From Rothia sp. ZJ932 (lineage in GTDB: Bacteria > Actinomycetota > Actinomycetes > Actinomycetales > Micrococcaceae): 64,000 nt of DNA. Position numbers and translations under genes: made by a program. Below the pieces are notes generated by a model that saw only the letters and a list, made by a program, of their open reading frames with translations, was not told the origin of the DNA and searched no databases. Shown one piece after another: positions 24,984-33,448 of the stretch. The stretch is from NCBI RefSeq assembly GCF_016924835.1, contig NZ_CP070480.1, positions 1,550,001 through 1,614,000 of the forward strand. Direction: 5' to 3'. The stretch's first letter is position 1; each line of letters starts with the position of its first letter.

Positions 24984-25020
24984 ACACATAATTATGCACC
25001 ACTATACATATTCATGCAAG
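24984..25020 (-). promoter_or_regulatory. Paired ArgR-like boxes before argG
   Basis: Two AT-rich 18-base boxes sit almost side by side, at 24,984-25,001 (core CATAATTATGCA) and 25,003-25,020 (core CATATTCATGCA). The spacing and cores fit the ArgR hexamer pattern, and very similar twin boxes lie before argC. The region also lies between argG and the divergent gene at 25,090, so it could affect both. Operator function is inferred. Confidence 0.6.
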
Positions 25021-25089
25021 TAGGGTGTGACGCAAAAATGAAGAAACCTTAATGCGCGACTCATCTTTCCTTCAAAGACATACTCCACA

Positions 25090-25572
25090 ATGGAATACAT
25101 GCTGAAGAAATATCTGTTTACCGTACTTGTCATCACAGCACTCACCTGCCTCGGAATTTTGACCTACAGCCTCACAGCACGCACTCAAGCTCCCGATGTA
25201 GATGGGCCCCCGATCGTGATCGACCAGTCATCAACAGAAGATCCCACTTCAGTCTCGCCCAGCAGCCCTCCTAGCTCAGCAGACGAGGACACAGACGCTG
25301 ATAAGGACTCTCCGGGAAAAGATGAGAACACCCAGAAAGAGACATCTAAAGAACCAGCACCTCCCGTTGTTCAAGAAATTCCCGCAGAAGAGCCCCCCAC
25401 AGCACCCGCTCCCGAGCAGCAGGCTCCTGCGGCACCGGCACCTGCCCCCGTACCAGCAGCACCTGCTCCCGTCCAACAAGTGCCCATAGCACCAGCACCT
25501 GCTGCACCAGCCCCAGTCGATAACGATGACTGGGACGATAATGACTTCGACAACGACGGTGATGATGATTAA
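25090..25572 (+). CDS. Secreted or membrane-anchored Pro/Ala-rich acidic protein
   Basis: A 160-residue protein of no family I can name. Residues about 7-27 form one hydrophobic segment, a signal anchor or uncleaved signal peptide. After that comes a Ser/Asp/Glu/Lys-rich linker (40-75), a Pro-Ala repeat zone (about 85-145, PAPEQQAPAAPAPAPVPAAP and similar) and a C-terminus made almost only of Asp and Asn (from VDNDDWDD to the end). The outside part is therefore a long extended spacer with an acidic, possibly cation-binding, tip. Small hydrophilic secreted proteins precede sensor kinases in some actinobacteria. The stop codon overlaps the kinase start, so it is probably cotranslated with the sensor. 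ATG 25,099 is an alternative start. Confidence 0.7.
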   Translation: MEYMLKKYLFTVLVITALTCLGILTYSLTARTQAPDVDGPPIVIDQSSTEDPTSVSPSSPPSSADEDTDADKDSPGKDENTQKETSKEPAPPVVQEIPAEEPPTAPAPEQQAPAAPAPAPVPAAPAPVQQVPIAPAPAAPAPVDNDDWDDNDFDNDGDDD

Positions 25573-27058
25573 GAACCGCCTGAACCGACTACGGTTCATC
25601 TCATCATCGCGATGGCGCATCATCGCGTGGATGATGCTTGCCACCAGCTTCGCAATTCTTGGTCTCATCTTCAGCGTCCGAGAAATCCTACTCTCCGACC
25701 TAGACCGCGAAGCAAATGACCAAATAATCCGTGAAATTAGTGAGTTCCGAGAGTTTTCGCAAGAAAGCACAGACCCAACTGCTCCCCTTCCCTACAACAA
25801 CCTGGAGGACATGATGCAGACCTACATTTCACGTCAGTTCTTCGGCACCTCAGGACAGCTAATCGGCGTCACCGACTCTCAGGTTCTCTACCTGAAAGAA
25901 CAAGACAATCAGGCATCCGCTACCGGTTACCGTGTTCATCAAGATACGGATTTGCTGGATACAATCACACGTTCTGAATCAGCATCGGGGGTTGAAAATA
26001 CTCCCGATGGGCCAGTGCATTGGGGCAAGACCTCTATCAGCATTACCACTAATGATGGCAAGGACGAGGGGCAGCTCATCGTTGTTCAGTACATTCAGCC
26101 ACAGCTTGATGACATCCGTTTCATTATCAACACTATGGTGGGTGTAGGTTTTGCGGGGTTGCTACTGACCTCAGTGTTCTCATGGTTTATTGCGGGTCAG
26201 ATTCTCAAACCAATCAGAACCCTGCGCACCGTCGCAGAGGATATTACCGACAAAAACATTTCAGCCAGGGTGCCGGTACAGGGTGACGACGACATCTCGG
26301 CGATGTCTATGACCTTCAACCAGATGCTCGATAGGCTTGAGGCATCTTCGACCATGCAACGGCAGTTTCTCGACGACGTCAGCCACGAACTGCGCACCCC
26401 CATTACCATTGTGCGCGGTCACTTAGAGCTGATGGAACGTACCACCCAAGACCAGCAGGCAACCCTTGACTTGGTGGATGACGAGCTAGAACGTATGGGT
26501 CGCATCGTGGGAGATCTGCTCCTGCTGGCAAAATCAGAACGCCCAGACTTCGTGCGTCCGCAACGCACTGATGTTGCTGATTTGATTATCTCGTTGGAGT
26601 CAAAGGTTCAGGCAGTGGGCAAGCACCGCTGGGTTATCAGCGATATCGCTGAGGGTGAGGTTAATCTGGACGCGCAGCGAGTGACGCAAGCGATGATTCA
26701 GCTAGCTGCCAACGCTGCTCAGTACTCCCCCGAAAACAGCGTCATTAGCTTAGGCACCGCCTACGTTGATCGCGAGGGCAGAAAGCATCTGAACCTCTGG
26801 GTGCAAGACCAAGGCCCCGGCGTTGATCCCAACGATGCGCCCCATCTCTTTGACCGTTATCGACGAGAGAGTTCGCGCAACCCCAACGCCATTGAAAAAC
26901 ACGCCCTGGGAGCTGGCATCGGCCTGGCTATTGTTCAAGCAATTGCAGAATCCCACGACGGCAGCGTATGGGTTGCCACCCCCGATTCAGAGATTGGGTC
27001 AGTCTTTGGCCTCTCGATCCCCACAGACCTGAGTTTAGATATGAAAGTGAGCGCCTGA
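25562..27058 (+). CDS. Sensor histidine kinase with HAMP domain
   Basis: Two-component sensor of about 498 residues. Membrane segments at about 17-38 and 175-198 flank an extracytoplasmic domain of about 135 residues (no known sensor fold recognised). A HAMP domain follows, then HisKA with the phosphorylated His in DDVSHELRTPI, and a HATPase domain with N box (LAANAAQYSP), DQGPGVDP and GAGIGLAIVQAIAESHDG. ATG 25,562 overlaps the stop region of the preceding acidic-protein gene; upstream in-frame codons lie inside that gene and are unlikely starts. The stop overlaps the regulator start as TGATG, so the pair is translationally coupled. The ligand is unknown. Confidence 0.92.
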   Translation: MMIKNRLNRLRFISSSRWRIIAWMMLATSFAILGLIFSVREILLSDLDREANDQIIREISEFREFSQESTDPTAPLPYNNLEDMMQTYISRQFFGTSGQLIGVTDSQVLYLKEQDNQASATGYRVHQDTDLLDTITRSESASGVENTPDGPVHWGKTSISITTNDGKDEGQLIVVQYIQPQLDDIRFIINTMVGVGFAGLLLTSVFSWFIAGQILKPIRTLRTVAEDITDKNISARVPVQGDDDISAMSMTFNQMLDRLEASSTMQRQFLDDVSHELRTPITIVRGHLELMERTTQDQQATLDLVDDELERMGRIVGDLLLLAKSERPDFVRPQRTDVADLIISLESKVQAVGKHRWVISDIAEGEVNLDAQRVTQAMIQLAANAAQYSPENSVISLGTAYVDREGRKHLNLWVQDQGPGVDPNDAPHLFDRYRRESSRNPNAIEKHALGAGIGLAIVQAIAESHDGSVWVATPDSEIGSVFGLSIPTDLSLDMKVSA

Positions 27059-27720
27059 TGAGCCACATTCTGATTGTTGAAGACGATGCCCGCATCTCTT
27101 CATTCATTATTAAGGGCCTCAAATCCTCCGGTTACACCGCAACCCTCGTAGAGGACGGCAAAATCGCCTACGGCATGGCGAAAGTCGCTGAATTCGACCT
27201 CATCATTCTCGATGTTGGACTACCGGGCATGGATGGCTTCAGCCTCATGAAAGCCCTGCGTGCTGAGGGCATTCGTACCCCGATTATCATGCTGACCGCC
27301 CGCGATTCGATTACCGACACAGTGCAGGGACTAGAAAACGGCGCAAACGACTACATGACCAAGCCCTTCCAGTTCGCTGAGCTGCTAGCACGCGTCCGCC
27401 TACGCCTACTCGATGTAAACCGCGAGGAGACAACCGCGTCAATGCTCACCCACCGCGATCTTGTACTTGATATGCGTTCGCGTCAGGTAACCGTTGATGG
27501 ATGCAGCGCTGATCTCACCAGCAGAGAATTCGCCCTGCTGGAGAACTTCATGCGCAACAAGAACCAGGTGCTCTCACGTGAGCAGCTACTGGGCATGGTC
27601 TGGGGCATGGACTTCGACCCGAGCTCCAACATTGTTGATGTGTATGTACGAGCGCTACGCAAAAAAATTGGTGAGTCTTATGTCAGTACTGTTCGTGGAG
27701 TGGGGTATCGATTCGAATGA
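27058..27720 (+). CDS. OmpR/PhoB-family response regulator
   Basis: A 220-residue regulator. Receiver domain: acidic pocket VEDD (7-10), phospho-acceptor Asp52 in IILDVGLPGMDG, conserved Thr in MLTAR and Lys in MTKPF. Winged-helix DNA-binding domain from about 125 (LTSREFALLENFM, RNKNQVLSREQLLGMVWG, VDVYVRALRKKI, VRGVGYRFE). The start at ATG 27,058 overlaps the kinase stop. Its own stop overlaps the start of the transporter gene as ATGA. This arrangement makes the transporter its most likely target and partner. Confidence 0.95.
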   Translation: MSHILIVEDDARISSFIIKGLKSSGYTATLVEDGKIAYGMAKVAEFDLIILDVGLPGMDGFSLMKALRAEGIRTPIIMLTARDSITDTVQGLENGANDYMTKPFQFAELLARVRLRLLDVNREETTASMLTHRDLVLDMRSRQVTVDGCSADLTSREFALLENFMRNKNQVLSREQLLGMVWGMDFDPSSNIVDVYVRALRKKIGESYVSTVRGVGYRFE

Positions 27721-29252
27721 AAAATATTGTTTATACTTCTTCTCACGAGGTGCAGCATTCTCGCCCGATTACGGCTGAACTTCCGCTGACCTTGGATCGC
27801 ACGAAGGCTTCATCGATCAGTACCAAGATGCTTGTATCTTTTGCTGCCGCGGTTGCTTTAATGCTGTATGTGAGCTTTAGCGGATTGACAGGGGCATCAA
27901 CCCTAGACAAAGATTCGGCGCTGACACTCAGCATCTTCATCATTGCCATCTGGGCATGGGTGTTCTCACCCATGTCAGATACCTTTGTATCGCTAGCAGC
28001 GGTCTTGATTCTAGTACTCACAGGCATCCTTTCCTCAGAGGAAATGACTGATTCACTGGGCACCTCCAGCGTGTGGTTGCTGGTGGCTGCCTTTGTGATG
28101 GCGCAGGCCATTACGGCATCGGGTTTGACCCAGCGTTTTGCCGCGACCCTGGTAGTTCGGGCGAAAGCACCGCGCTCGCTGATGCACCTGATTAATATCA
28201 GCTTGTACGCAACAGCGTTTCTGGTGCCCGCTACGAGCGGACGTGCTGCCTTGGCTCTACCGATTTTTGTAGCGATTTCTACGAGCTTGCGCAATCGCAA
28301 GAAACTCATTAAGGCTCTTTCGCTGTTGATGCCAGCGACCGTGCTGCTCTCGGCAGTTTCGTCCTACATCGGCGCCGGGGCTCACCTGATTACCGATGAA
28401 ATTTTGATCGCTACCGGCTTTGAACCCTTCGGGTTTCTGCGCTGGTTGCTACTGGGCGCCGCTCTCGGCTTTGTCTCATCGGTGATCTGTACCGAGTTGG
28501 TCTACTGGCTCTTTGTACCGCGTGCTGAGCGCAAGACCAGCATCAACCTCACACTGGATGACTTACAGGAGGCATCGGACACCCCGGTTAGCGGTTCTTT
28601 AACGGCTGTAGAGAAGCGGGTTCTGGCGATTATGGTGGCAGTGGTTGCCCTGTGGTCTACCGAGTCACTGCATGGACTGGATGCGGTTACAGTCGCTTTA
28701 CTGGGTGCCTTGGCGGTTACGGCCCCCAAAATTGGCAACATCAAACTAGCAGACGGTATCAAGAAAGCGCCCTGGCCCCTGCTCATGTTTATGGCAGCAA
28801 CCCTGGCGATGGGTACGGCGCTGACCAAAACCGAAACCGCCTCGTGGCTCGCCGAGAGTATGTTCGCCCCCGCGTCCGCCCTGGGTGAGAGCGCTGGAGT
28901 TGGCTTTGTCGTTCTGGTGGTCGTGATTTCAACGGCAGCTCACTTGGTCATTCAATCGAGAAGCGCACGCAGCGCGATCTTGATTCCTCTGGTAGTTACC
29001 GCCGCGGTACCGCTGGGGGTCAATCCCGCTGCCGTAGCTTTTATGTCAACCGCAGCGGCAGGTTTCTGCCACACCATGACATCCAGTGCGAAGCCAGTTG
29101 CCCTGTTCTCAGATGTCAAGGGCATTGAAACCTACAAGCCTAAGGACCTTCTCAAGCTCTCCTGCTGGTTAGCGCCTGTACACGTAGCACTGATTCTACT
29201 CTTTGCTTTCATCGTATGGCCGGCGCAGGGAATGCCCCTCTTCACCCTGTAA
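27717..29252 (+). CDS. SLC13/DASS-type anion permease with unusual signature motifs
   Basis: An inner-membrane transporter of 511 residues with about 11-13 hydrophobic segments after a 35-residue cytoplasmic tail. The two-repeat layout and segments such as LAAVLILVLTGILSSEEMTDSLG and SSVWLLVAAFVMAQAI resemble the divalent-anion/sodium symporter family. In characterised members each repeat carries an SNT motif that contacts Na+ and the carboxylate. Here the positions read TSGR (173-176, before AALALPIF) and QSRSAR (413-418, before SAILIPL). The start overlaps the regulator stop by four bases. Substrate unknown; a glycerate kinase gene follows by about 160 bases, suggesting a small organic acid. 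Sulfate or dicarboxylate uptake is the alternative. Confidence 0.78.
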   Translation: MKNIVYTSSHEVQHSRPITAELPLTLDRTKASSISTKMLVSFAAAVALMLYVSFSGLTGASTLDKDSALTLSIFIIAIWAWVFSPMSDTFVSLAAVLILVLTGILSSEEMTDSLGTSSVWLLVAAFVMAQAITASGLTQRFAATLVVRAKAPRSLMHLINISLYATAFLVPATSGRAALALPIFVAISTSLRNRKKLIKALSLLMPATVLLSAVSSYIGAGAHLITDEILIATGFEPFGFLRWLLLGAALGFVSSVICTELVYWLFVPRAERKTSINLTLDDLQEASDTPVSGSLTAVEKRVLAIMVAVVALWSTESLHGLDAVTVALLGALAVTAPKIGNIKLADGIKKAPWPLLMFMAATLAMGTALTKTETASWLAESMFAPASALGESAGVGFVVLVVVISTAAHLVIQSRSARSAILIPLVVTAAVPLGVNPAAVAFMSTAAAGFCHTMTSSAKPVALFSDVKGIETYKPKDLLKLSCWLAPVHVALILLFAFIVWPAQGMPLFTL

Positions 29253-29413
29253 ACCCCTCTTAGATTTTCATTTCACAACTTCATCGTTTCTTTGCCCGCA
29301 GTTTTGCTGGCGGGTACAGCTACCGGTGTCTCAAAATTACAACCCTATCGCTGAAGACAGCCTCCCACCCGATTTTAGGGAGCTACTTCACCTTGTTTAG
29401 AAAAGAGAAAATA

Positions 29414-30667
29414 ATGAACATGATCGTACCCCAGCGCATTCTGATTGCCCCCTCAGGTTTCAAAGGCTCACTCGAAGCAGATGCAGTAGCTGACGCTATC
29501 GCAGCAGGCATCCGCCGCGTCATTCCCGGCGTTTCAACCGTTACCATTCCCATTCCCGACGGCGGCGAAGGCACCGCTAAACTGCTGGCGCAGGCAACCG
29601 ACGGTTCACTGGTCAAGGCAAAGGTTAAGGGCCCCGTGGGTAAGAAGGTTCGCTCCCACTACGCCCTGCTCGGAGGCAAACAGAAGGGCGTCGCTGTTGT
29701 TGAAATGGCAGCAGCAGCCGGTCTTTCGCTGGTTCCCTCAGACTTGCGCAACCCCGGTCAAACAACCACCTACGGCGTCGGTGAACTTATCAAGCACGCC
29801 CTAGACAATGAGGACGTCCACACCATTCTGATAGGCTGCGGCGATTCCGGCACCTCAGACGGTGGCGCAGGCGCCCTCTCTGCCCTGGGCGCGAAGATTC
29901 TCGATGCATCAGGCAAAGAAATCAAGCTCGGCGGCGAAAACCTCACCCAGGCTGCGAAAATCGATACTGACGGTCTGCATCCCCGCCTCGCTCAGGTTCG
30001 CCTGGTGCTAGCACTTAACCAGCACAACGTACTGACCGGTAAGCGCGGTGTAGCTCGCGTGTTCGGTCCGCAAAAGGGCGCTACCGAAGAGCAGGTAGAA
30101 CACTTGGATGCAGCGCTGACCCACTGGGCTGATCTGTTGGAAGAAACCCACAACAAGATTCACGGCGGTCAGTCAACCGTTGACTTCCACACCGGCAACG
30201 GCACCGGCGCGTCCGGCGGTTTGGGTGCAGGCATGGCGCTGCTCGATGCAGAGCTCACCCCCCGCTTTGAGGCTCTCATTGATTCCGGTCTAGCAGGTAT
30301 CAACATCGAAGACGAGGTTATTCACTCCGATTTGGTAGTCACCGCTGAAGGCGCTATTGACTTCCAGACCCCGCGAGGTAAGGTACCCGCCGAAATCGCT
30401 GCACGCGCCCAGAACGCAGGCATCCCGGTGCTCTGCCTAGCTGGCTCCATTGGGCGCAAGGCTTACCGCGTCCACGACGCCGGTATTGATGCATTCGCTT
30501 CCATCATTCCCCTGCCCATGGATCTTGAGGAGGCGCTGGAGAACGGTGAAGAACTGCTTACTGACTCAGCTGAGCGCGCCTTCCGCATGATTCTGCTGGG
30601 TGCGGCCATGAGCTCATCCATGGCAAAGCGCCGTTCAGCTGGTAGAAGCGATGTAACAGCCGCATAA
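29414..30667 (+). CDS. Glycerate kinase
   Basis: Phosphorylates D-glycerate with ATP, feeding glyoxylate, serine or sugar-acid breakdown into glycolysis (GlxK/GarK-type family, product usually 2-phosphoglycerate). 417 residues with the family N-terminus ILIAPSGFKGSLEADAVADAI, then VTIPIPDGGEGTAKLL, VEMAAAAGLSLVP, the glycine-rich GCGDSGTSDGGAGALSALGA, and GASGGLGAGMALLDAEL and TAEGAIDFQTPRGKVPAEIA. I chose ATG 29,414 because AAAAGAGA lies just upstream; the frame runs back to a TTG at 29,393. It is separated from the permease by about 160 bases without a terminator, so it may be cotranscribed. Confidence 0.93.
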   Translation: MNMIVPQRILIAPSGFKGSLEADAVADAIAAGIRRVIPGVSTVTIPIPDGGEGTAKLLAQATDGSLVKAKVKGPVGKKVRSHYALLGGKQKGVAVVEMAAAAGLSLVPSDLRNPGQTTTYGVGELIKHALDNEDVHTILIGCGDSGTSDGGAGALSALGAKILDASGKEIKLGGENLTQAAKIDTDGLHPRLAQVRLVLALNQHNVLTGKRGVARVFGPQKGATEEQVEHLDAALTHWADLLEETHNKIHGGQSTVDFHTGNGTGASGGLGAGMALLDAELTPRFEALIDSGLAGINIEDEVIHSDLVVTAEGAIDFQTPRGKVPAEIAARAQNAGIPVLCLAGSIGRKAYRVHDAGIDAFASIIPLPMDLEEALENGEELLTDSAERAFRMILLGAAMSSSMAKRRSAGRSDVTAA

Positions 30668-30689
30668 TCCTTACCGGCTGTTACATATA

Positions 30690-30734
30690 AAGCCGGTGGC
30701 TAGATGGTTTTATTTACCACTAGCCACTGGCTTT
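30690..30734. terminator. Bidirectional hairpin terminator between glycerate kinase and fadD
   Basis: AAGCCGGTGGCTAG and CTAGCCACTGGCTTT form a long stem with A and T runs on both sides. The flanking genes converge here. Confidence 0.85.
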
Positions 30735-30759
30735 GCTATACCCAGATTCTCTTGAACGT

Positions 30760-32301
30760 TTAGAAACGCTCCACCATCACTTTGCGCAACTCAGTCTTGA
30801 GAATTTTTCCGGTGGGCCCTAGAGGGAATTCACGGATAATCTCGTACGCCTTGGGGTACTTGTAGGACGCGAGTTCCTCCCGGCATAAATCTTCAACTTC
30901 ACGCAATAACTCGGCTTCAGCGGTGTCGTCCATATCTTCAACCGGCTTAATAAAGACCTGGATTTCTTCATCGACCTTAGGGTGAGGGTAACCAACTACA
31001 GCGCACTGCTGGACGCCAGGATGCGTGTAGATAACATCTTCGATATCGCGGGGGTAAATGCTGTACCCGTTACGCAGTACCATGTCTTTGATGCGGTCGA
31101 CAATGTAAATATTGCCCTTATCGTCAAGACGCACCACATCACCGGTTGCAAACCATTCGCCATCCATAACGGCGTCGGTAGCTTCAGGGTTGTTCCAGTA
31201 GCCAACCATCACGTTGTCGCCGCGAACCCACAGCTCACCGGTATCACCAAGGGCTACAGGCTGACGGTTATCATCACGTACCTCAACCTCAACGCCGGGG
31301 ATCACAGGACCCACTGAGCCGATGAGCACACCGGTATTCGGGCGGTTAAAAGAAACCACCGGCGAGGTCTCGCTCAAACCGTAGCCCTCATAAATTGGCA
31401 CATCCAGCAGACGCCTAAACTGTTCGTGAACCGGCGCAGGCAGAGCCGAACCGCCCGAGATTGTTGAGTGCAAAGTACCCCGGTAAGCTGAGACGTCCAT
31501 CTTCTCCAAAGCTGCGCCCATAGCTGCAAGCATGCTCGGCACCGCCGCCATGTTGGTAATCCCGCGTTCTCGGATCAGTTCAAGGGCTCCCTTCGGGGTG
31601 AATCTCGGCAGCATTGCTACCGACGCACCAGCAGCGAAAACAGCGTTCATTGCTACCGTCTGACCGAAAGCGTGGAAAAGAGGCAACCCACCAAAAATGA
31701 CATCTTTTTCTTGGTAACCAAACAGCTCTGAGGTGACCACCGCATTCGACACCATGTTTTTGTGAGTCAGGGTTGCGCCCTTGGGGTTGCCGGTAGTACC
31801 CGAGGTGTAGAGAATAACGGCAGCACTCTCTTCAGCCACAGCCAGCGGCTCCCACTTGGGGTTGCTAACAGCGGGCAGGGTGTAGGACGCATCCAGCTCC
31901 TCCACGCTCACGCCCAGCTCGGCGGGCAGTTCGTGGGCGCTGTGCGCCACACGCGTACCGTCCCAGCTCACCAAGGCAACCGCATCCGACTGCTCCAACT
32001 GAAACTGCAACTCGTGGGCGCTCAGTAGAGGGTTCAGGGGCACGCACACTGCTCCCAAAGAAAGAGCTGCGTAGTAGTAAACGGGCATCCACGGTACATT
32101 GGGCAGAGACACAGCAACGCGGTCACCGGGCTGAACTCCCTGCTCAACCAGAACAAAACGGGCAGCACCCACCATCGCGTACACCTGACGGTACGAAAGG
32201 GAACGGTCAGCCCAGCTCACCGCAACTGCATCGCTCTCACGGTGGGTATACAACAAATTCGCCAAGTTGTACTGGGCTGAAACAGAAGATAGGGTGTGCA
32301 C
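30760..32301 (-). CDS. Long-chain fatty-acid--CoA ligase family protein
   Basis: Acyl-activating (ANL superfamily) enzyme of 513 residues. The AMP-binding motif is YTSGTTGNPKGATLTHKN; then YEGYGLSETSPVVSFN, GELWVRGDNVMVGYWNNPEAT, the hinge DVVRLDDKGNIYIVDRIKDM and the C-terminal catalytic Lys in GPTGKILKTELRK. GTG 32,301 is preceded by AAGGA at seven bases. Fatty acids are the likely substrates by similarity, but the family covers many carboxylic acids. It is the only minus-strand gene inside the plus-strand block that separates argG from argR, and the reverse neighbour of the ankyrin gene. Confidence 0.88.
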   Translation of the reverse strand: MHTLSSVSAQYNLANLLYTHRESDAVAVSWADRSLSYRQVYAMVGAARFVLVEQGVQPGDRVAVSLPNVPWMPVYYYAALSLGAVCVPLNPLLSAHELQFQLEQSDAVALVSWDGTRVAHSAHELPAELGVSVEELDASYTLPAVSNPKWEPLAVAEESAAVILYTSGTTGNPKGATLTHKNMVSNAVVTSELFGYQEKDVIFGGLPLFHAFGQTVAMNAVFAAGASVAMLPRFTPKGALELIRERGITNMAAVPSMLAAMGAALEKMDVSAYRGTLHSTISGGSALPAPVHEQFRRLLDVPIYEGYGLSETSPVVSFNRPNTGVLIGSVGPVIPGVEVEVRDDNRQPVALGDTGELWVRGDNVMVGYWNNPEATDAVMDGEWFATGDVVRLDDKGNIYIVDRIKDMVLRNGYSIYPRDIEDVIYTHPGVQQCAVVGYPHPKVDEEIQVFIKPVEDMDDTAEAELLREVEDLCREELASYKYPKAYEIIREFPLGPTGKILKTELRKVMVERF

Positions 32302-32461
32302 AGGTTATTCCTTACAACGCTTTAAACTAAAAGTTGTTCAGTTATCGGAACTAACCTACCAGTATTTTGGGTAGCTCATTACTGTGAAACGTTAGAATCG
32401 AACAGATGGTTCACGCCAACGGTAGTGAACGTGCAGTAAAATCCGTGGCGAAAGGAAAACC

Positions 32462-32842
32462 GTGTCTTTATCTGAGCAAGAAATTGAGTTCCTCAACTCA
32501 GTCTTCGACCTTGCCCGCGGCAATAAGCCCGTAGCACTTAAGTCTCTCTTGGAGCAGGGAGTGCCTGTTGATCTCACCAATGCAAAAGGCGATACCCTCC
32601 TCATTTTGGCTGCCTACCACGAAAATATTGAGACGGTTCAGCTTCTCATTGAAGAAGGAGCCGACTTGGATCGTATGAATGATCGCGGGCAAACTGCTCT
32701 GGTCTGCGCGGTATTCCGTAATAATCTGCCACTAGCGAAGCTACTGATGGATAACGGTGCTAATACCGGTTTGGGTTCGCAAACTCCAGCGCAGGTCGCT
32801 GAGTTCTTCGAGCTTGAACAAATGAAGGAACTCTTCGCCTAG
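32462..32842 (+). CDS. Ankyrin-repeat protein
   Basis: A 126-residue soluble protein with about three ankyrin repeats (NAKGDTLLILAAYHENIETVQLLIEEGADLDRMN; DRGQTALVCAVFRNNLPLAKLLMDNGANTG). GTG 32,462 is preceded by AAAGGA. Such small ankyrin proteins occur singly in Micrococcaceae and probably bind a protein partner. No enzymatic domain is present and the partner is unknown. It is divergent from fadD. Confidence 0.85.
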   Translation: MSLSEQEIEFLNSVFDLARGNKPVALKSLLEQGVPVDLTNAKGDTLLILAAYHENIETVQLLIEEGADLDRMNDRGQTALVCAVFRNNLPLAKLLMDNGANTGLGSQTPAQVAEFFELEQMKELFA

Positions 32843-32867
32843 CTCACCCTTTCTCTAACACGACGCT

Positions 32868-32923
32868 GGGGCACTTTTTGTTTCTTTGAGGTTTTCTCTC
32901 AGAAACAAAAATGCCCCATTTCG
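32868..32923. terminator. Hairpin terminator between the ankyrin gene and argR
   Basis: GGGGCACTTTTTGTTTCT pairs with AGAAACAAAAATGCCCC (one mismatch) and is followed by ATTTCGTTT. Convergent genes lie on each side. Confidence 0.85.
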
Positions 32924-32944
32924 TTTAAACGCTGAAAGGTGTCT

Positions 32945-33424
32945 TTACTCAGACCAGGCGAGGAACTGCTCAGCGAGCGCATTGCCGCCAGCCGAATCGC
33001 GAGAAATCACCATGACGGTGTCATCGCCTGCGATGGTGCCCAGAATATCTTTGAGCCCCGACTGATCGATCGATGATGCAAGGAATTGGGCTGCTCCCGG
33101 CGGGGTTCGCAGAATCACAATGTTGGCTGATGCTTCTGCCGTCACCAGTAGTTCTTTGAATAGACCGACCATGCGAGTATCGGGTGCATCTTCTGCGCTG
33201 CGACGTACCGGGTGGTTGGGCACAGCATAAATGAGACCGGCTTTGAGATCGCGCACCCGCTCCGCACCAATCTCAACGAGGTCACGAGAAAGTGTCGCCT
33301 GAGTGACTTTGACGCCGTCGTCAGTGAGTAGCTGGGCAAGTTCAGCCTGCGAGCGCACGCGGTTGGTTTGCAGAATATTGATGATGCGCGCCTGTCGGGC
33401 TGTTTTGGTGGCTGGAATTGCCAT
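32945..33424 (-). CDS. argR: Arginine repressor
   Basis: Arginine-responsive hexameric repressor of arg genes, 159 residues. The winged-helix domain (about 8-75: [48 protein letters not shown]) is followed by the oligomerisation and arginine-binding domain with [19 protein letters not shown] and [15 protein letters not shown], where GDDT contacts arginine. It is the last gene of the argCJBDF run, starting about 25 bases after argF. Operator-like boxes lie before argC, argG and argF, fitting local autoregulation. Confidence 0.96.
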   Translation of the reverse strand: MAIPATKTARQARIINILQTNRVRSQAELAQLLTDDGVKVTQATLSRDLVEIGAERVRDLKAGLIYAVPNHPVRRSAEDAPDTRMVGLFKELLVTAEASANIVILRTPPGAAQFLASSIDQSGLKDILGTIAGDDTVMVISRDSAGGNALAEQFLAWSE

Positions 33425-33448
33425 CGGAAGTTTTCCTTTCTACACAGG

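Noticed and set aside
25371-25553. Ala/Gly-rich frame resembling a PE/PGRS-like protein
   Set aside because: It is the reverse of the Pro-Ala repeat, with no ribosome site.
25276-25770. 164-codon minus-strand frame rich in Cys, Gly and Arg
   Set aside because: Antisense of the Pro/Ala repeat region; the composition follows from the repeat on the real strand.
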